Source: Myotis daubentonii (Eukaryota; Chordata; Mammalia; Chiroptera; Vespertilionidae). From it: a DNA stretch of 64,000 nt. The notes below the pieces were generated by a model that was not told where the DNA came from, searched no databases, and saw only the letters and a list, made by a program, of their open reading frames with translations. This document shows, piece after piece, positions 31,728 through 44,215 of the stretch (the stretch's first letter is position 1; each line of letters opens with the position of its first letter). Made by a program: the position numbers and the translations under genes. The stretch spans positions 89,355,063-89,419,062 of the forward strand of contig NC_081841.1 of the NCBI RefSeq assembly GCF_963259705.1. Direction: 5' to 3'.

Positions 31728-33514
31728 AGGTATTTTTTCAATCAATTTTTTGACTGATCTTTAACAGGCAGTTTAACTATTGTTTTGTATTTAAGACAAT
31801 TTTTAAACTGTCTACCTAATCTCTATTCTACTCCTGTGCAGCAGTGATTACACACACGCACACACACACACACACACAAACAAAAACAAAAACAAAAACA
31901 CCCTTCTTCCTCTTCTTTAGATATGTTGTAGACATACCAGATATTTTCCTAATTCACAGTGTTATATGGCATACAAAACACTAACCTCAACCCTGCAAGA
32001 GTTAACAGCTATTTGGGTTAAACCTATAAGTCTTTTGATAAGTATAAAACCACCAACCACATGCTCTTGGAGACCTTTTCAGCTATGTACTCAATTTTCT
32101 AAACACATTTTTTAACTCTCTAGAACTCAGGCTTCAATATTTTATATCCTGTTTTACTAATGTAAGTCTTATTGAAGGGATTTTCACTGTCACAGCATTT
32201 TACTAATTTAAACTTAAAACAACAACAAAAACAAAACATTTTAAAGTGGCTATACATTTTTAATCTGAATTTATAAATTTTAAATACCAATAATGAGGTA
32301 GTGGTTTAGTAGCTGAAGGTGGTAATAAATAATTTTGAAGGAGATTCTTGAATCTGTATTTGGGTGTAAAAACAGAAACTGCTAACTTTTAAGCATCCAT
32401 GTATTAAAATAAACTGAAACAAAAGGAAGTCTTACTCTTCTAGTAATGACATTTAAACTCTGACACATGCTAGGAAGATGTTCTTGTCCACATTGTTCTC
32501 AGTATGATTATTATGAGTTTTCATGACAATCTAAATAGAATGCACTTTGCAGATCAATAAATAATTATCATATACTGAATGTATTTGTACCATTTCCATC
32601 ACTTAGCTGTCTACAGCCTGCCAACTGCATTGGGGCAGAATTAGAATTTCAATGAATTTAATTGTAAATAGCTTGTCATGACCCATAAGGGTTTTATGAG
32701 ATGGGAAAGTAGGACAGCTCTCTTCACCATCCTGATTACAACAGAAACTGGAATGATCTGGAAGGTAAACAAAAATTTCCAGACCTACTGTAAATTGATT
32801 TTCTGTCAAGAAGATGTATGTTGGAGTATGTTGCCTGTATTCTTATTTATTTATATATTTGCTTACTCACTCATTCATTTTGCAGTAGGGTAGCTTTGGC
32901 TGCCAAATAAAATAAGCTTCTGGAATAGTAGAATACATTAAAGACTTTAAAATGTGCACCCAATATAGGAAGCCTTCCTTTAGGAATGTGGTAACAATCA
33001 TTATGGTTCCTGTCTACTGTGAACTTTGCATGGAGGTGAACATGGACACCAATAACTTACTGGGGGGGAAAAGGTGGTTTTGGAATCGAGTCAGGGTGCC
33101 ACAGTGGGCAAGATACACTATAGATAGGCACTCTGTTGTGAGGAGTCTTTACTGCTATAGGCCTGAGGCCTGCCCAGACCTCCTTTTGGATTTTCCATTT
33201 ATGAAACTAAGTGGACATATACCAAGAAATCATATACTGCTACCTAAATCCTATGTAGTCTCCTTCCCTTACATTTTTTTTTCTCCTTAAAGAGAAAGAG
33301 GAAAGTGGTGACAGTTCCAACTTCTTTGGGACAACGAATACATACAACAATAGTACGACAGCAATTCAATTCAAGAACTCTAAACATTGGAGATTTATGG
33401 TGCATATTATCATAGGAAAGGCTCTGAGAAGTCCTATGGGATGACCCACATTTTCTAAATTTATGTGACTATTTTTATAACATCTATTAACTTCTCACAG
33501 ATTACATGGAAAAT
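31728..33514. other. Unique DNA with small simple repeats
   Basis: (CA)n at 31853-31877 followed by (AAACA)n. No repeats recognised after that. The 112-residue frame at 32952-33290 shows no domain. Confidence 0.4.
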
Positions 33515-33950
33515 AAGGTCCGATTAGCTGTCCAGTCTCATCCCTCACCATTATGTATCTGAAAATATAGGTCAAAGACATATCTCTCAATCTCCACAGC
33601 TTTTACACATGCTGTTCTTTTTACCTAGATTTTTTTCTTCCCTCTCTCATACTGCTGTTCCAGCTTTAGTAAGTGAAAAGTTGCCTATACTCTAGGTCAC
33701 AGCTTACCTCTCACTTTGCTTGGGAAGTTTACCCTAATACCCCAATTACACACAACTGTGATGTTTCTCCACTGAATCTGCCATAGCTACAGTCATCTTT
33801 CTTTATAACTGTATGTTTGATGATCTTGGTTCCCTGTGGGAAGAAAAGCCCTATAAACCCGTTGTCTTCTAAATATTTTAACTCTAGTATATCATATGGT
33901 TCTTGGCACATCAGAAGTACTAAATAGATATTTCATAAATTTAAATGAAT
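33515..33950 (+). mobile_element. L2 3' region
   Basis: CCACAGCTTTTACACATGCTG, CTTGGGAAGTTTACCCTAATAC, ATCTTGGTTCCCTGTGGGAAG and GGCACATCAGAAGTACTAAATAG follow L2 in order to its 3' end. Confidence 0.7.
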
Positions 33951-34593
33951 ATCTTGAACCACTGTTTAGAGAAATGTTCCTGACTAAGAGAGTCACAGAT
34001 GCTCAGTAAATTATTGTGGTTTTTACCTGAATAAGTTACATTAGGATATATAAATTGCATTATTTTATTTACTTTTATCTTTTTGTTTTACTTTATCTCA
34101 TTTAGTTTAATTGAATTTTAATCTGTTCCTATAGTGAAGTCATAGTATAGTTAACCAGCTAGAGCTAGAGGTCTCCAGACTTTGGGAGTGACACACTCTG
34201 TTGTAGTGGGTGTGATTCCATGACAAGCTCTTTTCTCCCTAAAAAGGCCACATGATGTTTATTTCACTCTATGCACTGTAGCCATTATCAGACTACTGAG
34301 ATGTCCACTGTAAGGCTTCCTTCCAAACATCTAGTAGACTTGAGGCTGGTTCTTAAAACCCAGAAAAACAGTTTTGTTATATCCTAGGTGACTCTCTGAA
34401 GACATAGATCCAAGAAGCTTGAAGCGTAAGTAGATGAACTAATGTTTCTTAAATGTGTTAATAGCACGACTACAGAGTGTGATCATGGGTGACATCCTGA
34501 CTCAACTTTGCTCTTGGAATAGTTTGTTAACTCTGGCATCATTGAACAGTCTATAACAGTGCTTCGGTTTCACTGGACAATGTTTAATACTGA
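33951..34593. other. Unique DNA, no gene seen
   Basis: No repeat or exon recognised. Confidence 0.4.
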
Positions 34594-34598
34594 ACCTC

Positions 34599-35069
34599 TG
34601 CTCTGGTTAATTTTATGTGTCACTTTGATTGGGCTAAGAGATATCAGAGGCTGGTAAAACACTCTTTCTGAATGAGACTGTGATGGTGTTTGCAGAATAG
34701 ATTAGCTTGTGAGTTGGTAGACTGAGTAAAGAAGATCACCCTGACCAAGGTGGGTGGCCATCATTCAATGTACTGAGGGCCCGAATAGAATATACAGGTT
34801 GAGGAAAGGTGAATGTGCTCTCTTTACTTGAGCCACTGAAAACCATCTTCTCTTGCCCTTGAACTCCAGCACTTCTGGATCTTGGATCCTCTGACCCAGA
34901 CTTGGACTCACACCATTGATTCCCCTGGCTCACAATCGTTGGACTTGGACTGGAACTGCACCACTGGTCATCCTGAGTCTACACCTTGAAGAAGGCAGAT
35001 CATGGGACTTTTCCACCTCTAAAACCATGTGAACCAATCCCTCATAATGTATTTCCACCTTAACTATTA

Positions 35070-35115
<46 letters not shown>

Positions 35116-35183
35116 CCTATCTATCATCTATCTGTATCTACCTCCTATTGGTTTTGTGTCTCTGAAGAACACTGTCTAATACA
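34599..35183 (+). mobile_element. Complete MLT2-type (ERVL) solo LTR
   Basis: A 585-bp LTR from TGCTCTGGTTAATTTTATG to GAACACTGTCTAATACA, with exact 5-bp duplications ACCTC (34594-34598, 35184-35188), as expected for the ERVL group. Internal landmarks are GTAGACTGAGTAAAGAAG, AGGGCCCGAATAGAATA and the (ATCT)n expansion. It is solo: no internal sequence is nearby. Confidence 0.85.
35070..35136 (+). repeat. (ATCT)n microsatellite within the LTR
   Basis: About 13 ATCT units with a later CTAC interruption occupy the place where MLT2 LTRs carry a simple tract. Confidence 0.92.
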
Positions 35184-35188
35184 ACCTC

Positions 35189-36103
35189 CTCACAAGATAA
35201 ACTAATTTATATAGTCAATAAATATTTTTACTAGGCACAGTGTGAGGTGTTGCATGTATAGAGTTAAAGTTGATAATCTCTAAGAAGTATGACTATAGCT
35301 ATTGTGAAAAATGAAAAGCAATAGCTGTAAGTGAAAATGGCATGGATGAGAAGAGAGTTACATTTGGCATCAAGAGTTCTTAGATTGCAATTATAAAACA
35401 GTTCCTGTCCTTCAGTGAGGGACAAAGCAGAGCATGTATTTGGGAGTCAGTAGAAACCTTTGTCCTTGGAACTGCCTCATTAATGCTTTCTAGAGGTTAT
35501 ATCTACATGTCTTTGCATGGTGAGAGAAATTTTCTATAATATTTTTACTAGTATATGGTTTAGAGAAATAGGTAGTATTGTCTGTGGGCTATCTGGAGCC
35601 CTAATTTGATGTGAAAATGAAATTGAATTAAAAGAAAATAACAAAAAACCCTATTTAAAACAATTATATGCTACAATTTAGAAAAAAATGAAGGAAATAC
35701 TGGTAAATTAAAAATAGAATGCATAAAACTATTCACAGTGGCTCTCTAGGATAGGTCATTTCTTCTCAGTGCTATCATGAATGTTTTAAATGTTATGTAA
35801 TGGAATGAACTTATAAAAACTTAATAAGCTATATTTTATTCATTTTCAATTATAACATTAAATTTTGCAATATTTTTATAACTGTATAACATATATAATA
35901 CTTTATTGTTGTTTTTCAAATTAGGATGAATTTTTTAGATTAAATTTAGGATGTCATGCACAATATGAGGCTTTGCCTCTGCATTATCCCTGAAACATGT
36001 GCTTTTACATACAGAGCATTAAAGAGTCTATGAATTCCAGCATAAATGTTCTGAGAGCACCCTATAACTGCTGACCCATCCCCACACACCTTCCCTGCCC
36101 CCA
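35189..36103. other. AT-rich unique DNA
   Basis: No repeat or gene recognised. Confidence 0.4.

Positions 36104-36150
<47 letters not shown>
36104..36150 (+). repeat. (CA)n microsatellite
   Basis: About 23 CA units. Confidence 0.95.
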
Positions 36151-36239
36151 GTCTGCACTCTGTTGCATCATAAAGACCTCCCTCTCTCAATTATCCTCTC
36201 TAGCATCTCCACAGCCTTGCCCATAAAACTACCTTTCTC

Positions 36240-36480
36240 ATCAGAAACATAATTTTCACCCATCATCAAAAAGCACACTGTTATGTTAGCAGTACATTTT
36301 TGCACGTACATTATAATCTCTCACTATGAAACAGCCCGTTCATTCAGACTTAATAATGGAAAATGATTTACCCAGTTTATTCCCAATATTCATATTTTAT
36401 TTATTATTGTAATTAGCTTGATGCATATCAGAAAGATGGAGTGCCATTTGCATATCCTAAGGAGAGACTTCTGTTTTCCC
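36240..36480. promoter_or_regulatory. Candidate conserved noncoding stretch
   Basis: A repeat-free stretch with TTTTTGCACGTACATTATAATC, ACAGCCCGTTCATTC, GTAATTAGCTTGATGCATATC and CCATTTGCATATCC (octamer-like ATTTGCATA). Dense homeodomain/POU-type cores and retained CpGs suggest constraint. Alignment was not possible. Confidence 0.33.
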
Positions 36481-36748
36481 TGTATCTTTCAGCTATCCAT
36501 TAACAAGTTTTAGTAAAATATAAGAGGCGGCCTGAGTAAAAGGCTGAATCCATATACAATCTATGTAACCCTTCTGTAAATATAAAATTATTCCAAAATA
36601 AACTGTTTTTTAAAATAAGGGATGAAGAGAAGGAAAGCCAGAGCAGGAATAGGAGGAAAAAAAGAGAAAGGGAGAAAAAAGCAAAGCGTGTGGTTTTAGG
36701 GACCAAGGGACAGAAGCCCTTCATACATAATGGTGCAATCATTACCCC

Positions 36749-36751
<3 letters not shown>

Positions 36752-36784
<33 letters not shown>
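36752..36784 (+). repeat. (GT)n microsatellite
   Basis: About 16 GT units between two candidate conserved stretches. Confidence 0.93.
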
Positions 36785-36785
<1 letters not shown>

Positions 36786-37450
36786 TGATTTGTGGCAATC
36801 AGTTTTCAGTATGGAGGCAGAGTGTTAATTAGGGCTTATGCACCTCCAAGTCAATTAAGTTTGGTTTTTAATGCATAATTCAATATTGTTATGTATAGCA
36901 GAACACTTAAAAGGATTTTAAAGTTCTATCCTCTGATGTGGCCTGAAATATTTCAAGGAAACACCCACTATCAAGTCAGTGAAAATGAATAATTATGGAA
37001 ACCCTAAAACCCCACAGACAAGACAGCTGCTATTATTAAGCACTTCAAATTGAAAGTATGGATTCTATCATTATCAGAACAAAGACGGTGCTGTAATAAT
37101 TATGGAAACGCTATAGCTTCCATCTTTGCTAATGTTGTTAGTAGAATATGAAAAGCCACAAAGGTTAAGATAGAGAGCTTTATTTCTGTATCTTGTAACT
37201 CATTTAAATGAATGTATTTTTCTACCATGTGTATTCACAACAGAGCTTGCAATTTCTGAGACATCATGATAAGAATGAGCTGACTTGGGTGAGAAATTAA
37301 ATGATAATAAACATAGTGTAGACTCAGTGGGGGTAATATTGTTTAATGTCAGTGGTGATTGAAACTACCTTCTAGATGACTGAAGCTTTGTTGGCCTCAT
37401 CTGCTTATATTAATTTCTCCTTTTCAAAGGCCATTATCTTAAATTGCATG
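36785..37450. promoter_or_regulatory. Candidate conserved noncoding stretch
   Basis: Repeat-free and dense in homeodomain cores (GTTAATTAGGG, GTCAATTAAG, TGCATAATTC). The 12-base motif AATTATGGAAAC occurs twice, near 36991 and 37098, about 107 bases apart. CpGs survive in AAGACGGTGC and GAAACGCTATAG. This looks like enhancer-type sequence but conservation was not tested. Confidence 0.35.
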
Positions 37451-38524
37451 TTATATAACTTGTACCGCCTCCTTCCAGCCCACAGCACCACTTCTAAAGC
37501 AACTTGATTATGCATAGTGTAGGGAAAAAAATCTTTCCTAGGCTCAGCATCCAAGGGGATTACAATCTTGAGACTGTAATGGGAATGGATTAAACTTTGT
37601 ACAATTTCCTTTTGTCACGTGAATTCAATCCCGTTGTGCTATTTTCTATACTCCTTTCAATCTTTGTCACAAAAATGACCTGTAAAGGTATTAGCACTGC
37701 TTAAGCAACTCTGGCCTGATTTTAACACAGTCAGGATCTTATAGTTTGATTGGTTCTGAATTTTTCTTCCCTGAGAAAAACAAAGCAAGAAGACTGGGAC
37801 AAACCCACTCAACAGATGACAGAACATGGAAGAAGTCACTGTCCTTTGGCTCAGGCAGGCTTAACAAGGACAATCAATGATCTTCATGTTGACTTCAGGC
37901 CAAAAAAATAAGAAAAGGAAGGAAGAAAGGGGAAATGTCACAACATAAATCCAACCCTGTGACAGCAATTGCCCTTGTCTGCAAGAGGGAGCCTGAAAGA
38001 GTAGAAAGGTCCTTCATTCTCAGCACAGCTTCGGGTTTTCAGATTCCAATCACAGACTGTTCCTCAGATGTCAGCCTTTCCACATTTTCATTAACCACCA
38101 TCTCACCTCTGAGGTTAAGACAGAATCATTATAATGTCGATGCTCTCCACAGACTTTGATATTGCCTTGAACTGACCCACACCAACAGAGAAAACAAAAA
38201 CATGCATATTAACACGGAGACTAAGAGAATTGCTTCCTCAGAGCTTGATTTTGTTTTGATCTCTAGAGTGTCTTTGATGTCAGGCAAAGCTGCTGCATTC
38301 AATGCACAGCCTTCCCTACTTTGGTTTCATGCAAATTAAGCTCATTTGGTTGAAGTTTAGAAGTAAAATATTTTTGCTACTTATTTTTATGTCAATTTCA
38401 AGTAATTCCAAGACCATTGATAAACTAATTTTTCCAAATAGAGTCTATAAAAGTTACCATTGTAAATTCTCAGAGAGAAAGAACTATATGCTTTAATTTA
38501 GCAGAAACCAAAAGTTTTTCTTTA
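37451..38524. other. Unique DNA, no gene seen
   Basis: No repeat recognised. No frame here shows a domain or splice context. Confidence 0.4.
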
Positions 38525-38605
38525 TTATATTATATATATTATATTATATTATATTATATTATATTATATTATTATATTATATTATATTAATTATATTATG
38601 AACCT
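38525..38605 (+). repeat. (ATATT)n minisatellite-like tract
   Basis: About 14 near-perfect ATATT units, 35 bp upstream of a Helitron. Confidence 0.92.
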
Positions 38606-38642
38606 ATATGAACTGGTCTATTTGATTTGTCTAATTACAGAA

Positions 38643-38972
38643 CTAGAGGCCCAGTGCATGAAATTCGTGTACTCAAGTGTGTCTTTCAGCTCGGCCTGTG
38701 CCCTCTCACAGTCTGGGAGCTCTCAGGGGATGTCTGACTGACAGCCTGCAGTGGGACATCCTTAGAGCTGCTGTGGAGGTGGGAGAGGCTCCCACCACCA
38801 TCACTGCATTCGCCAGCCATGAGCCCGGCATCTTGCTGAGCAGTGCTCCCCCTGTGTTGGACATCCACTGAGGGTTCCCAGACTGCTAGAGGTGCAGGCT
38901 GGGCTAAGGGACGCCCCCCCCCTCCCCCGGCCCACCACCCAAGTGCAGGAATTTTGTGCACCAGGCCTCTAG
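38643..38972. mobile_element. Helitron-derived element with two outward 3' ends
   Basis: The left border CTAGAGGCCCAGTGCATG is a reversed 3' end; the right border GTGCACCAGGCCTCTAG is a forward 3' end. Flanks are A (38642) and T (38973). The left part to about 38860 matches the minus-strand body of the element at 51949. The right part matches the plus-strand 3' end of the element at 61215. No TC-type 5' end is present. The arms form an imperfect inverted repeat that could fold into a long stem. Confidence 0.85.
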
Positions 38973-40433
38973 TTTATTATAAAAATATGTTTTATCTGAT
39001 ACAGTTGAGCTTTCTAGGGTAAGAAATAAAGAAGGCATTAAGGTAGAAAAGCATCAGATTAAATCTTAAAAACTCCTAAACTAGAAAATGTCCCAAAGAG
39101 TTCATAGTGGCAATTCATGAGGGGTAAAATCTATTGATATCATGTTGTAGTACACAGGTTTGGTTTACTAGCTTGACTTTCTCAGCTCTCTTAATGAATC
39201 AAGAAGGGTAATGTTGATTTCAGTGACATTTTCAATAGTTTCTAGGAATACCATTTCCAACAGTTCAGGAAAAAGCTTTTCATGGATATTTGTTGATGAC
39301 AGGTTTTTATTGTGTGTTGTTGGTGGTAGTGGCAGTCCTGGTCCACCCTAGTTCCTCTTGAGACTTATTCATGACGTCTCCAATTCCAAATGGAACTTTC
39401 TAAAGTTAAAGCAACATCTGAGAAAATCAGTCCAGCAATCCTTGTATTAACAGCTCAAAGTTTGAAGTATTTACATTCCTTTGTATTTTATCCCATCTGG
39501 GCCTTATGGCTGAAGTCTTGCCCCAGAATGTGACCTTTTACATAAGCTTCAAATACTCAGTGGGCCAGTTACAGCAAATGTCCATGGACATCAAAGAACC
39601 ATCTCTTTAGAGAGTGATCAGGGTGAAGGTATGTATAATCATCCCTAGTGGGATTATGTCAATCTTAATAATTCAATTACCTGAATAATAATAATGCTTA
39701 AAATATATTCATCTTTGTATCCCTTTTACTTATTAAACAAGCATTGACATTTAACTACATACTACAGAATTATCTTCAAAGAACATATTTTTTATCAGTT
39801 TTTTTCCCCTCTGAAGCCAAAGGATAATTAAGGCAGATAAGAAATAACTCAAGAGAAAGCATTTCATTAATTGAAAATCCAAATTGAACAACACAATAGA
39901 ATTGTTTCTAAACAGCATTTCAGGGTCTAGAGAATTAACCTAAAACTAACACCTGGGAGAGAGCTAAAATAACAACAACAAAATCTTAACCTCAATTGAC
40001 TACAGTGAAAAACAAGCCTGAATTAAAAATCATGACTGATCCTGATGTAAGACCTCTCAGGATACCAAATTACAGATCAGCTGCTTGATAAAAACAGGCA
40101 TAATCACATCAGATAATCATTGGTGGGTGAATTGCCCTTTCTCCAACGAAAGGACATTTCTATCTAAATAAGTAGGACAGACCTCTACAACAAGGGAGTC
40201 GTCTCCTTTAGGTAGTATAAGATAAACACTGAAAATTCTTGTTCTTTTTGCATGCATTCTGCTTTCTCTGAGTAGCAATTGCTTTAGTTACAGTTCAGAC
40301 CTAAGGATACCATTGCAGTCCTATTGGAGTATTTCCTAGGCTTCTCAATATGCAAATAAATGTCTTTTGACATATATAATTTTTCAGAGGGATCTTCTTA
40401 TTTTTTTATTCTAGTTTTACATCAAAAAGGGAC

Positions 40434-40438
<5 letters not shown>
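38973..40438. other. Unique DNA, no gene seen
   Basis: Nearly 1.5 kb without a recognised repeat. GTTGTTGGTGGTAGTGG near 39316 is a minor GT-rich patch. No exon is supported. Confidence 0.4.

Positions 40439-40521
<83 letters not shown>
40439..40521 (+). repeat. (TG)n(AG)n compound microsatellite
   Basis: About 21 TG units pass into about 19 AG units with one CAG interruption. Confidence 0.95.
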
Positions 40522-40951
40522 TGAAATACAGCTTGATTACTATAAAAGCCATGCTGTAAACAAAGGTTTAAATATGAGATCTAATCAAGAGTCAGGAAGT
40601 TGACAGGATCAGAACTCAAGCACAAGTATAAGGAAACATGGCCCAGGATGTCTGCCTCAATTACTACCAGTATATAAGTTGTCATCTAATGTGAAAACTG
40701 GTATGTCAGAAGACGTCAGGCAGTATAACAATACAAGATCATAATGTACCTAGGTGAATACAGTAGAGTGTGGGATGGCCAAGAACCAATCAATTGGAAT
40801 TATGGGGAAGCAGTCACATACAATTTGTCAAAAATTTGCATTTGGTTGTACGAGTGGTGTACTGTACAAGTCTAGGGGGCACTTCACATGTTAGTTGGAA
40901 TATATTCATATATTAATTACAAATTTATGGCAGATAATAATAACATATCTT

Positions 40952-41219
40952 TTTGTTGTTGTTGTTAATCCTCAGCTGAGGATATTTTTTTCCACTGACT
41001 TTCTTTTTTTAGAGAGAGTAGAAGGGAGGGGGGAGACAGAGAAAGAGAAACGTCAATGTGAGAGAGAGACATCAATTGGCTGCCTCTTACACCCACCCTG
41101 ACTGGGGCCGGGGGTTGAGCCTGCAACCAAGGTATGTGCTCATGACTGGAATCAAACCCACGACCCTTCAGTCCAAGGACTGATACTCCAACCACTAAGC
41201 CAACTGACCAGGGCATAAG
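40952..41219 (-). mobile_element. Ves-like SINE, AATCCTCAGCTGAGGATAT tail class
   Basis: A GTTGTTGTT tail, the palindromic tail block, GAGAGAGTAGAAGGGAGG and GGCTGCCTCTTACACCC, then an eroded head ending GCCAACTGACCAGGGC. AACATATCTT repeats exactly at 40942-40951 and 41220-41229. Confidence 0.93.
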
Positions 41220-41229
41220 AACATATCTT

Positions 41230-42487
41230 GAGGAAGGTGTGCCTTTTTCAAATTCACATTAAGTTGTTCTATAGGCTAAAGTGGTACCAACTATCACTGT
41301 TGTAGAGATAGGATGCAAATGAGATGAAAGGTTATAAAGGTTACTTTAACCTCCAATCAATGTTAACAACGATGCTTTTTCAAGAATGGACAACAGATTT
41401 GTGGGCATGAAATGGGACATCTTTTGACCACAATTGATGCAGACCACCAAGGTATCTATCTGTTTAACTACAGTAATCAGCACTTGGTAGCTTATGATTT
41501 AGGTTATAATCTGATTCACAAGAGCTACATTTCTATCCTCATAATAAAGAGAAGTTCCTGTCTTAAAATTTTATTCAAAATTCTAAAGAAACCTCCTACA
41601 TTTCTTTCATTCTCACTCTATTCCTCTTCTTCCCTCTCTCTCCCCCTCTGCCCCTGCTTCTCCCTTTCCTTGAGGTAAATTGTGAGATTTTAGAATTGCT
41701 TTAAAATATGTGCTTTATGTGGTAGAGACCAAAGAGAGAAAGAGATCACAACAGAGCAAGCTGTAGTAATTGGGCTTGAGATGTTGAGGAAAGGAGGCAG
41801 AGGGTGCCTCTATTAACGGTGCTTTAACAGCACGGTTCCTGTCACCTCTGTTGTGGCATTGATTAACCAATGGTTTATTTTACCATTGGAAAGCCTAACT
41901 AAAGGTGAAAGAAAACTCCTCTGTCTTGCCAATAATTCCAGGCTTGCAGATGCATATTCCCACCGGACGCATGCAGCAGGTGTGAGAGCGTGGGGCTATT
42001 GTTGTGGCTGTTGATTACTCTCTGTGTAATTTGAAAAGCTTTCTATTCCCACTGCTTTATGTAATATATCAACAGTAATAGATTCATACAATCATGGATT
42101 CATAATCATTATCCGGCCTACTGGAGGTTTGGCCACTGTGACAGATGTCTTCCCAATTTCATGTTGTGGGCTCTCATTTATTCCACTCACCCTCTAGAAA
42201 ATATATTATACAAAAATATAGTATTAACGTGTCTGATTTTATGTTTACATCCAGTGGTGACATTACTTATCAATATCTAACTTCAAATGACTAGTTAATT
42301 AATCATAATGAGTCAAACACAGCCATACCAACTCAGCATACTTTATCCCCACTAGAATTTATGGCTAAGGTTACTAGATAGTACACAACTAAACTCTAAG
42401 GTATACTTTTGTTTTTAATATTGGAATAATCCATTTTTTGATTATACATTTAAAGGTATTATTTTGCCTTAGAGATTTTTGTCTCAG

Positions 42488-42488
<1 letters not shown>
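41230..42488. promoter_or_regulatory. Unique DNA; 41790-42120 may be conserved
   Basis: No repeats recognised. The part around 41790-42120 has GTGGCATTGATTAACCAATGG, TTCCCACCGGACGCATGC, GTGAGAGCGTGGGGC and GGCTGTTGATTACTC. Retained CpGs and GATTA/GATTAAC cores fit a conserved enhancer, but this is untested. Confidence 0.33.
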
Positions 42489-42577
<89 letters not shown>

Positions 42578-42590
42578 GAGAGAGAGACTT
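42489..42590 (+). repeat. (TG)n(AG)n compound microsatellite
   Basis: About 23 TG units then about 26 AG units with one TGAG interruption. Confidence 0.95.
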
Positions 42591-43025
42591 TTGTCTTAGA
42601 GATATTCCATCGCTGTACAGAAAATGTAGAGTAATTCTTAAACATTTTACCAGGTCCAGCAGTAATGTTGCCTGTACCATCTAAACTAACAACACTTCAC
42701 AAGGGAAATTCCACACATACTAGTTGATACACAACACACTCTATATTTTTACCTTTTAACCAGTGCACTTCTGGTAAATATGTAAGAAAAGAAAACTACA
42801 TTTTACTTCTGTTTATTGCTTAGTTTCTTAACAAACTCTTGAGTTTAATACATATATGTTTACTAGAAACATTCATAACTAGCTGGGCTTGAAGAAATAC
42901 CTTCAGTATTCTGAAATTACTTTTGTCATTGTGATCCTTTAGCTTTGAACAAAAATTGCTATTATTTTTTAAAAGTATTGAACACCTGGCTTGTTTCACC
43001 TGGTTGATGCCTTTGTTTTCATTGT

Positions 43026-43028
<3 letters not shown>

Positions 43029-43067
<39 letters not shown>

Positions 43068-43295
43068 AATCCTCACCTGAGGATATTTTTTTCCATTGAT
43101 TTTTAGAGAGAGTGGAAGGGAGGGGGAGAGTCGATGTGAGAGAGACACATCAATTGGCCACCACCCATATGTGCCCCAACCAGGGCTGGGGATTGAGCCT
43201 CCAGTTGCTACGTGCCCTCGACCAGTATCAAGCCGAGATCTTTTCAATCTGCAGGCCGATGCTCTAACCATGGAGCAACCGGCCAGGGCCATTTC
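43029..43295 (-). mobile_element. Ves-like SINE with (GTT)n tail
   Basis: A run of about 14 GTT units (the SINE tail, AAC on its own strand), the TAATCCTCACCTGAGGATAT block, GAGAGAGTGGAAGGGAGG, the body, and the head complement GGAGCAACCGGCCAGGGCC. CATTGTATT repeats at 43020-43028 and 43296-43304. Confidence 0.93.
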
Positions 43296-43387
43296 CATTG
43301 TATTTTTAATGTAGTGTACTAATTGCTTCTTTTAAATAATTTTAAGACTCTTAGAAACAGACATACGTTATATTAATGGATTATATG

Positions 43388-43390
<3 letters not shown>

Positions 43391-43459
<69 letters not shown>
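43391..43459 (+). repeat. (GA)n microsatellite
   Basis: About 34 GA units, standing alone without a SINE body. Confidence 0.95.
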
Positions 43460-43460
<1 letters not shown>

Positions 43461-44011
43461 TCTCCACAAAAAGCAGGCTTTCTGCAGTCTTTGCCCTTTT
43501 CAGTTTATCATTAGATCACCCAGAAAGCACAGGTTAAAAGTTTTAAAAAATATCTGTTTCCCTCAGTTGAGTTCGGATGCATTTTGAATTGCAGTATTTC
43601 TTCCCATTTTGCATGTTTTCTTATTTCTCTGACAGTAAATGGGAAGCCCGCTGGAAAGAACTGTGAAAAACATGCTTGGTATGGATGTGTCTGAGGTTTC
43701 CATTCTCTAGCATCTGAGATCCATTTCTTATAATTGCACTGAGTAAACACCTGTTAATGCATCACTCGTAAGCTTTAAAACTGCCTGTTCTACCAAATTT
43801 ACCCCCCATTAGGAAGTGTGTATAGTTGTATTAAACTAATTTATTGAATGACATTAAGAAAGATACCTAAATATTAAGATTGTCTGTTTGTATGCGTCAA
43901 AGGTCCTGAGTCTAATTGGCGAGCCAGCCCACTTTCCTATTAGAAAAGTAGAACTATCCATGGATAAAGAAGGCACAGGAAGCACTTCTCACCAGTAGAT
44001 CAAAGATCCTT
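43460..44011. promoter_or_regulatory. Unique DNA, possibly conserved
   Basis: Repeat-free. It includes CCTCAGTTGAGTTCGGATGC, AATGGGAAGCCCGCTGG and GCATCACTCGTAAGC. The 79-residue minus-strand frame at 43511-43750 is not a known domain. Confidence 0.28.
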
Positions 44012-44215
44012 TGCTTTGTGGTTAAGGCCTTGGGCTCCAGCAATAAGATCACCTGGTAGCAAATACCACTTCTTCTATTTAAATTCCAAGTGACGTTGGA
44101 TATTAAAGTATATTGGGTTTCCTCACCTATAAAGTGGGTATAAAAGTAATACCTACATTACTGTGAAGGTTCAGTGCAAAGTTCTTGAACAGTAAGTACT
44201 GAGGAACATTAGCTA
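44012..44215 (+). mobile_element. MIR SINE
   Basis: GTGGTTAAGGCCTTGGGCTCC, CCACTTCTTCTATTTAAATTC, GGGTTTCCTCACCTATAAAG, CATTACTGTGAAGGTTCAGTG in MIR order. Confidence 0.72.
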
